Assembly (NCBI GenBank): GCA_002501695.1 | Contig: DANZ01000121.1 | Coordinates: forward strand, 1-18,330 | Source: Methanolobus sp. UBA474 | GTDB taxonomy: Archaea > Halobacteriota > Methanosarcinia > Methanosarcinales > Methanosarcinaceae | DNA: 18,330 nucleotides | Direction of reading: 5' to 3' | Part shown: positions 13,555 to 18,330 of the stretch, one piece after another | Layout: each line of letters opens with the position of its first letter | Position numbering within the stretch: position 1 is the stretch's first letter | Program-made: the position numbers and the translations under genes | Notes under the pieces: generated by a model | Seen by the model: the letters and a program-made list of their open reading frames with translations, nothing else | Told to the model about the DNA's origin: nothing | Database searches by the model: none

Positions 13555-14646
13555 ATGGATCCAATTCAGCAGGACGGGATATCCCGCATAATTAATTCGA
13601 AGTGGAAGGTCGCAGCACTGGCAGCAGTCCTGCTGCTCATCATTCTTCAGGTATTCATATTTCTGCCTCTCGCGGACGGTATTATTCTGGGGCTTGTGTT
13701 TGCATACATAGCGAGACCTATATTCCTTAAGATGAACAGGTTTCCCAGATTGAGTGCTTTTGTGGCGACCATGTTCATTGTCATGCCCCTGGTCTTCATT
13801 GTCGGCTGGGGTCTTCTGGAGATCGTCCGTAAGATCATGTGGATATTTGAGAACCAGACCTATGTGCTCAATACTATTTTCGATTATTCAAGGACGGTCA
13901 ATATCCCGGCAGGTTACGGGGACGATGTGAACCAGTTTATCTGGAATGTTTCCACTTCCTTTTTCCCTCTGCTCAGTAAAGCAGGTATATTCTCCTATGC
14001 TTTTGATATTATGATGTTTGGACTTAATTTTGTGGTAGCAGTGTTCATCTGCTATTACCTTCTGGCGGACGGGCGCAGTTTCTATGTTGCAGTCATCAAT
14101 ATTTTCCCTGACCATTTAAAAAAGCTGGTGGTCAGTTATTGCGAGCATCTTGATATTATCCTGCAGGGAGTTTTCGTAGGCAACGCTGCTTCGGCATTGA
14201 TCGTAAGTGTCCTGTCACTAATAGTTTTCTATGCGTTCGGATTCTCAAATATCTTCGCATTATCGGCGCTCATATTTCTGGCATCTGTCATCCCTATGTT
14301 TGCAGGATACACTATCCTTCTGGTACTTTCTGTATACCGCTACTTTGAGTATGGCTCGGAAAGTGCTATCGTGTTCTTTGTGATATCATCGATAGTCATC
14401 TATGTGCCGCCTGAACTCTTCCTGCGCCCATATCTTTCAAGCATCAAATCCCGTGTGCATCCTCTTTTGATACTTCTTGCATTTCTCGGCGGAGCGTTTG
14501 TAGGCGGCATTGGGGGATTCTTTGCAGCGCCTATATTGCTTGGCTCATTAATAGCGGCTTACAGAGTTTATAAGGATGAAGAGCCTTCTAAATACATTTC
14601 TCCTGAGAAGAAGCATGTTACTGCTGAGGTCAATGTGCCTGAATAA
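13555..14646 (+). CDS. AI-2E family transporter-like membrane protein
   Basis: This 363-residue integral membrane protein has the hallmarks of the AI-2E (YdiK/PerM/TqsA) family: an N-terminal pair of hydrophobic helices with a PLADGIILGLVFAYIARPIF segment, a central soluble loop of about 70 residues, and a C-terminal helical bundle. The bundle includes LQGVFVGNAASALIVSVLSL, where family members usually read G-x-x-x-x-A-x-x-x-G, then PELFLRPYLSS and GGAFVGGIGGFFAAPILLGS, the conserved G-rich end. Characterised relatives export autoinducer-2 or act as Na+(Li+)/H+ antiporters; the archaeal versions have no established substrate. It has its own promoter and lies between the PAPS-reductase-like gene and thrS with no obvious functional link to either. 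The family call is good, and the function should be regarded as unknown. Confidence 0.85.
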   Translation: MDPIQQDGISRIINSKWKVAALAAVLLLIILQVFIFLPLADGIILGLVFAYIARPIFLKMNRFPRLSAFVATMFIVMPLVFIVGWGLLEIVRKIMWIFENQTYVLNTIFDYSRTVNIPAGYGDDVNQFIWNVSTSFFPLLSKAGIFSYAFDIMMFGLNFVVAVFICYYLLADGRSFYVAVINIFPDHLKKLVVSYCEHLDIILQGVFVGNAASALIVSVLSLIVFYAFGFSNIFALSALIFLASVIPMFAGYTILLVLSVYRYFEYGSESAIVFFVISSIVIYVPPELFLRPYLSSIKSRVHPLLILLAFLGGAFVGGIGGFFAAPILLGSLIAAYRVYKDEEPSKYISPEKKHVTAEVNVPE

Positions 14647-14669
14647 AGGCAATTCTCTTTTGTAGGTAT

Positions 14670-14713
14670 TTAACAGCGTTTTTCATATCGGGGACAGAAC
14701 TGAAAAAGGTTAA
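14670..14713. repeat. Interrupted inverted repeat between the AI-2E-type gene and thrS
   Basis: TTAAC at 14670-14674 pairs with GTTAA at 14709-14713, and TTTTTCA at 14679-14685 pairs with TGAAAAA at 14701-14707, with unequal internal bulges and a 15-nt loop. It lies 24 bp after the AI-2E-type stop codon and 48 bp before the thrS start. It may be a terminator for the first gene or a control element for thrS. Confidence 0.45.
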
Positions 14714-14750
14714 TAAGGATTGCTATAATTAAGTTAGCATTTATAACTAA

Positions 14751-14755
14751 GGTGA
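14751..14755 (+). promoter_or_regulatory. thrS: Ribosome-binding site that decides the thrS start
   Basis: GGTGA ends 5 nt before the ATG at 14761. A GTG at 14752-14754 within this same site would lengthen the protein by three residues, but it overlaps the site itself, and archaeal ThrRS proteins begin MQLLLIHAD. A possible TATA element (CTATAATTA near 14723) stands at a fitting distance upstream. Confidence 0.7.
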
Positions 14756-14760
14756 ACCCC

Positions 14761-16674
14761 ATGCAACTGTTACTAATCCATGCTGATTATATCGAGTATG
14801 AAGTTAAAAAAAGTACTCCTGTAGCCGAAAAGATCGAGGAGTCGTTCAGGACCGGAAGGCTGGAAGATGCTTTGACCGCCTTCATGGCTGTAGAAAAAAC
14901 TGATGAATCTGATGTTGATGGCATTATTACCAGCGCAGTAGGTGAGATCAAGAGTGTGGCAGGCCAGGTAAAGGCTGCCAATATCATGCTGTACCCTTAC
15001 GCACATCTGAGCTCGAACCTTTCCTCACCCAAAGTTGCTGTCGCTGTCCTCAAGGGTGTGGAGGAAGCATTGTCCGGCGAGTATAATGTAAAGAGGGCAC
15101 CTTTTGGATGGTACAAGTCTTTCAGGATCAGTTGCAAAGGTCATCCATTGTCAGAACTCTCCCGATCGATAGTTCCGCAAGGCAAGCCTGCGGTTTGCGG
15201 AGAACCTGTGGTGTGCGTACCGGAAGAGAAAGAAGAGGTCTTATCCGAGGCATTGAAAGCCGAGAGCACTGCCAAGTCCTATTGGCATATACTGACGCCT
15301 GACGGCCAGTTGCATAGTATTGAGGACTTTGACTTCACGGGGCACGGGAACCTGCAGAAGTTCGTTAATTATGAGATCTCAAAGCAGAGGGCAGTTGAAA
15401 GGGCTCCTCCTCACGTGGAACTGATGCGCAGGCTGGAAATAGCGGACTATGAGCCGGGATCGGACTCCGGTAACATGCGCTTCTATCCGAAGGGACGGCT
15501 GATAAAGTCCCTGCTCGAGAACTTTGTGCTGGAGGAATCCTATAAGGTCGGTGCGATGGAGGTGGAAACTCCCCTGATGTACGATATGGATCACCCGACC
15601 CTGAAGAAATATCTTGACAGGTTCCCTGCAAGGCAATATTCAATAGAGTCCGACAAAAGGCATATGTTCCTCAGGTTCGCTGCCTGCTTCGGGCAGTTCC
15701 TCATGAACCATGACATGACCATTTCCTACAAGAGCCTGCCACTGAAGATGATCGAGATGACCAGGTACAGTTTCCGCAAGGAGCAGCGCGGGGAGCTTGT
15801 CGGTCTCAGGCGATTGCGTGCTTTCACGATGCCTGATATGCACAGTCTCTGTACTGATATGCAGCAGGCAGTGGAGCAGTTCGATGCACAGTACAACATG
15901 TGCATATCCGTCCTGGATAAGGTGGGTATCAAGGTCGATGATTTTGAAGTAGCTGTAAGGTTTACCAGGGACTTCTATAATGATAACAGGAACTTCATCA
16001 CAAATCTGGCCAGGACCGTCAAAAAACCAGTGCTGATCGAGATGTGGGACACGAGATTCTTCTATTTCGTGCTCAAGTTCGAGTTCAACTTCGTTGATGC
16101 TCTCTCAAAGGCAAGCGCGCTCTCGACAGTCCAGATCGACGTGGAGAATGCCGAGAGGTATGACATCAATTATGTCGATACCGATGGAGTGGCAAAGAGG
16201 CCTGTCATACTCCATTGCTCGCCAAGCGGAGCTATAGAGCGGTGCATCTACGGTCTTCTGGAGAAAGAGGCCATGAGATCCGAGAAAGGCAACGTGCCCA
16301 TGCTTCCTGTATGGCTGTCGCCTACACAGGTAAGGGTCATACCTATCTCTGAGAAGCATATGGAGTTTGCAAAGCAGGTTGCTGACCAGCTTGGGTGTCG
16401 TGTCGATATCGATGACCGCGAGGATACCGTAGGCAAAAAGGTCCGCGAGGCAGCCAGGGAATGGATACCTTACATTGTTGTCGTAGGTGACAAAGAGGCT
16501 GAGACCGGCAATATCAATGTGACCATCAGGGCAGAATCTCAGCCTGAGAAGCCAAAGAAGGTCGAAATGACAACCTCTCAACTCAATGACAGAATAATTT
16601 CCGAGACCGAAGGCATGCCTTACAAGGGATTGCCTCTTGCCAAGATGCTGTCCGCAAGGCCAAAGTTCTTATAA
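14761..16674 (+). CDS. thrS: Threonyl-tRNA synthetase, archaeal type
   Basis: Threonyl-tRNA synthetase, here 637 residues, charges tRNA-Thr and is essential. Residues 1-140 form the archaeal editing domain related to D-aminoacyl-tRNA deacylase, with MQLLLIHADYIEYE at the start, YPYAHLSS at 78-85 and APFGWYKSF at 113-121; it removes mischarged serine. The class II catalytic core includes motif 2 (RYSFRKEQRGEL, from about 335) and motif 3 (HCSPSGAIERC, from 485). The likely zinc ligands are C309, H361 and H485, by analogy with the Cys-His-His set of bacterial ThrRS. An anticodon-binding domain takes up about the last 110 residues. It has its own upstream region and a 21-bp gap to the acylphosphatase gene. 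The editing domain is not of the bacterial N2 type, a clear archaeal marker. Confidence 0.97.
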   Translation: MQLLLIHADYIEYEVKKSTPVAEKIEESFRTGRLEDALTAFMAVEKTDESDVDGIITSAVGEIKSVAGQVKAANIMLYPYAHLSSNLSSPKVAVAVLKGVEEALSGEYNVKRAPFGWYKSFRISCKGHPLSELSRSIVPQGKPAVCGEPVVCVPEEKEEVLSEALKAESTAKSYWHILTPDGQLHSIEDFDFTGHGNLQKFVNYEISKQRAVERAPPHVELMRRLEIADYEPGSDSGNMRFYPKGRLIKSLLENFVLEESYKVGAMEVETPLMYDMDHPTLKKYLDRFPARQYSIESDKRHMFLRFAACFGQFLMNHDMTISYKSLPLKMIEMTRYSFRKEQRGELVGLRRLRAFTMPDMHSLCTDMQQAVEQFDAQYNMCISVLDKVGIKVDDFEVAVRFTRDFYNDNRNFITNLARTVKKPVLIEMWDTRFFYFVLKFEFNFVDALSKASALSTVQIDVENAERYDINYVDTDGVAKRPVILHCSPSGAIERCIYGLLEKEAMRSEKGNVPMLPVWLSPTQVRVIPISEKHMEFAKQVADQLGCRVDIDDREDTVGKKVREAAREWIPYIVVVGDKEAETGNINVTIRAESQPEKPKKVEMTTSQLNDRIISETEGMPYKGLPLAKMLSARPKFL

Positions 16675-16695
16675 TCCGCGTGCAAATAGAAAAGC

Positions 16696-16998
16696 ATGCA
16701 GGAAAAAAATGCAAATGCAGAGGCTCTTGCCTCTGCTGCTGTAACAGTTTCCGGAAAAGTACAGGGAGTCTATTATCGGAAATTCGCGCAGGAGAATGCA
16801 GTCAGACTTGGATTGGCAGGGTTTGCACGGAACCTGCCTGACGGCCGCGTTGAGGTAGTTGCCGAGGGTCAACATGCAGATGTTGAGAAACTGATAATCC
16901 TGCTCCGCCAGGGTCCTGCTTTTGCCCGGGTGGAGGATGTGGATGTGCGCTGGACCTCTCCTTCGGGCGCATTCCGTGATTTTAGCATAAAGAGGTAG
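16696..16998 (+). CDS. acyP: Acylphosphatase
   Basis: This 100-residue protein contains the two signature blocks of acylphosphatase: SGKVQGVYYR at 19-28 with the phosphate-binding Arg28, and GFARNLPDGRVEVVAEG from residue 42 with the catalytic Asn46. The enzyme hydrolyses carboxyl-phosphate bonds such as those of acetyl, carbamoyl and 1,3-bisphosphoglycerate phosphates, in the cytoplasm. It is about 10 residues longer at the N terminus than the usual 90-residue form. No ATG, GTG or TTG lies in frame between the chosen ATG and the signature, so the extension is probably real. No good ribosome-binding site precedes it. A perfect GC-rich hairpin lies in codons 8-14 (see findings). It is tucked between thrS and thiI, probably in one transcript. 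Confidence 0.93.
   Translation: MQEKNANAEALASAAVTVSGKVQGVYYRKFAQENAVRLGLAGFARNLPDGRVEVVAEGQHADVEKLIILLRQGPAFARVEDVDVRWTSPSGAFRDFSIKR
16717..16736 (+). repeat. Perfect hairpin inside the start of acyP
   Basis: GCAGAGGC at 16717-16724 and GCCTCTGC at 16729-16736 are exact reverse complements around the loop TCTT, within codons 8-14 of the acylphosphatase gene. It could hinder ribosome progress or stabilise the mRNA. It may also be a chance result of alanine-rich coding in this stretch. Confidence 0.5.
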
Positions 16999-17047
16999 GC
17001 TGCACGCAGCCGGTAGAATAAGTTTGATATTATAGTTGGATTGTTGC

Positions 17048-18220
17048 ATGATGAACGATGTAGTCATTGTCAGGTATGGCGAGCTTGCACTTAAAAGCAG
17101 CAGCGTCAGGAACTGGTATGAAAAGACCTTGATGAGCAATATCGAGGCAATGCTCAGGCAGTATGGTGTGTCCTATTCGGATATTAGCCGTGAATGGGGC
17201 CGGGTATTCATCCATAGCACGGACCCGAATGCACCAACGGCAGCGGCAGATGTGTTCGGTGTTGTCTCCACCTCCCCTGCGAGGACCACCGAGGCGACCA
17301 TCGAGGCTGCAGCGAGGCTGTGCGCGGAAGTATCTGATGGCTTCATACGCGAAGGAGAGTCCTTTGCCATCAGGACAAAACGCACCGGAAACCATGATTT
17401 CTCATCACAGGAGCTCGGGATAAAATGCGGTGACGCTGTATGGGCAATGCTTGAGTCGCATGGCATGAACCCTTCGGTGGACCTTACGGATCCGGACCGG
17501 GAGATCTTCGTTGAGATGCGACAGAAATATGCCTATGTATTCACCCGGCACGTGCAGGGTGTAGGCGGGCTGCCCATTGGCACGCAGGGCAAGATGGTAT
17601 CTCTTGTCTCGGGGGGGATCGATTCCCCTGTAGCGACATGGATGCTTATGAAAAGAGGAGTGGAAGTGATCCCTGTCTACTGCAATAACGAGCCATATAG
17701 TGACGAGCGTGCAAGGCAGCGTACCATGGAGTGCATCGACCGCCTTCAGAAATGGTGTCCGGGCCATCCTTTCAAGGTATATGAAGTGCCAAACGGCCAG
17801 AACCTCAGGGCCTTTATCGATAAGTGTGACCGTGCTAAGACATGTGTGCTGTGCAAGCGCACAATGTACAGGATAGCTCTTGAGATCATGAACATAGAGA
17901 ATGCATCAGGCATTATCACAGGCTCGTCCCTTGGCCAGGTTGCCTCCCAGACCGCTGCTAATATGTATGCTGAGATCTATGGTCTTTGTGCTCCTCTCTA
18001 TCATCCCCTGATAGGTCTTGATAAGGATGAGATCATCAATATTGCAAAAAGAATAGGCACTTATGATATTTCCATACAACCGGCTGCAAGCTGCGGTGCG
18101 GTTCCTCAGTACCCTGAGGTTAAGGCTAAGTTTGCGTCCCTGCCGCCTGAAGAGGATAAAATGGACATCGAAGCTATGATACGCTACTCCGTGTCAAATG
18201 CCAGGGTCTTTAAGGTATGA
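17048..18220 (+). CDS. thiI: tRNA 4-thiouridine synthase / thiamine sulfurtransferase ThiI (archaeal form)
   Basis: ThiI inserts sulfur at uridine-8 of tRNA and can support thiamine thiazole synthesis. The 390-residue form starts MMNDVVIVRYGELALKSS, matching the RYGE-x-x-LK motif of the N-terminal ferredoxin-like region, followed by a THUMP RNA-binding domain to about residue 170. The PP-loop ATPase carries SGGIDSPVA at 188-196. C266-V-L-C269-KRTMYR is the C-x2-C motif shown in Methanococcus maripaludis ThiI to be needed for thiolation, and C349 is a further conserved-looking cysteine near the end. There is no C-terminal rhodanese domain, as in other archaeal forms. A TTG at 17036 would add four residues, but homologues begin near the ATG at 17048 or the next ATG at 17051. 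The gap to acyP is 49 bp. Confidence 0.95.
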   Translation: MMNDVVIVRYGELALKSSSVRNWYEKTLMSNIEAMLRQYGVSYSDISREWGRVFIHSTDPNAPTAAADVFGVVSTSPARTTEATIEAAARLCAEVSDGFIREGESFAIRTKRTGNHDFSSQELGIKCGDAVWAMLESHGMNPSVDLTDPDREIFVEMRQKYAYVFTRHVQGVGGLPIGTQGKMVSLVSGGIDSPVATWMLMKRGVEVIPVYCNNEPYSDERARQRTMECIDRLQKWCPGHPFKVYEVPNGQNLRAFIDKCDRAKTCVLCKRTMYRIALEIMNIENASGIITGSSLGQVASQTAANMYAEIYGLCAPLYHPLIGLDKDEIINIAKRIGTYDISIQPAASCGAVPQYPEVKAKFASLPPEEDKMDIEAMIRYSVSNARVFKV

Positions 18221-18230
18221 TCTATTCCTG

Positions 18231-18270
18231 GCTTTTTGCATTTTTGCTAAATTCTTTTTAAGCTTTTTTG
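18231..18270 (+). terminator. T-tract terminator after thiI
   Basis: Four T runs (18233-18237, 18241-18245, 18255-18259 and 18264-18269) follow the thiI stop within 50 bp, with no strong stem. Runs of T on the coding strand are the typical archaeal termination signal. Confidence 0.65.
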
Positions 18271-18310
18271 GAAGATCTTCGTATAGCTGAACAAATGCAC
18301 AGATTTAATG

Positions 18311-18329
18311 CAATAATATTATATTATTG
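18311..18329. repeat. AT-rich palindrome at the right window edge
   Basis: The 9-base arms CAATAATAT and ATATTATTG are exact reverse complements around one T. It includes a TATA-like core and could be an operator or promoter element of the next gene, which lies outside the window. AT-rich composition makes such a match easier to find by chance. Confidence 0.4.
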
Positions 18330-18330
18330 T

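Noticed and set aside
14752..14760. GTG start for thrS giving MNPMQLL
   Set aside because: It overlaps the GGTGA ribosome-binding site, and archaeal ThrRS proteins begin at the following ATG.
17036..17047. TTG start for thiI
   Set aside because: It adds four residues (MDCC) not expected in the family; two ATG codons follow directly at 17048 and 17051.
1..18330. CRISPR array, tRNA or rRNA genes, insertion sequence
   Set aside because: I saw no regularly spaced repeats, cloverleaf-like segments, rRNA-like stretches, or transposase motifs with flanking inverted repeats.

Overview
The window most likely comes from a methanogenic archaeon of the Methanosarcinales type (a Methanosarcinaceae relative such as Methanolobus is my best guess). 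The grounds are the archaeal-form threonyl-tRNA synthetase with its own N-terminal editing domain, an archaeal-type ThiI without a rhodanese domain, TATA-box promoters, Shine-Dalgarno sites of the GGTGA/GTGATC kind, and T-tract termination. No rRNA, tRNA, CRISPR array, transposase or integrase gene was seen.

Left block, 1-8837, all on the minus strand, is a surface-polysaccharide or glycan locus. Transcription runs from right to left: manC (GDP-mannose synthesis), a sugar-phosphate nucleotidyltransferase with a beta-helix tail, a UDP-xylose-synthase-like epimerase/decarboxylase, GDP-mannose 4,6-dehydratase, then after a 131-bp gap a Wzx-like flippase, a radical SAM protein, a polysaccharide pyruvyl transferase and the N-terminal part of a glycosyltransferase cut by the window edge. 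The genes left of about 4345 are strikingly AT-rich compared with those to the right, so the locus looks like a conserved nucleotide-sugar module joined to a horizontally acquired or fast-changing assembly module.

Middle, 8838-11329: a 276-bp divergent intergenic region holds promoters for both directions, a 7-3-7 palindrome and a helical-turn direct repeat. It is followed by a two-gene operon on the plus strand that encodes an NfnAB/SudAB-type flavin and iron-sulfur oxidoreductase (ferredoxin/NAD(P)H electron transfer).

Right block, 11330-18330, plus strand: a 663-residue multidomain protein (zinc ribbon, probable PUA-like region, PP-loop/APS-reductase-like core with a CC...CxxC cluster motif, a TBP-like segment and a 2x[4Fe-4S] ferredoxin domain), an AI-2E-family membrane protein, threonyl-tRNA synthetase (thrS), acylphosphatase and thiI. 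The first, second and third each have their own upstream region. thrS, acyP and thiI are closely spaced and may be cotranscribed, and thiI is followed by a run of T tracts.

The most interesting item is the 663-residue fusion. It carries the [4Fe-4S] signature of APS reductases but I do not find the C-terminal catalytic ECG(I/L)H motif. Its extra domains look like RNA- or nucleic-acid-binding modules plus an on-board electron-transfer module. A role in RNA sulfuration or another nucleotide-dependent sulfur reaction is at least as plausible as sulfate assimilation. It lies just downstream of an NfnAB-type electron donor and about 3.6 kb upstream of ThiI, another sulfur-transferring PP-loop enzyme.
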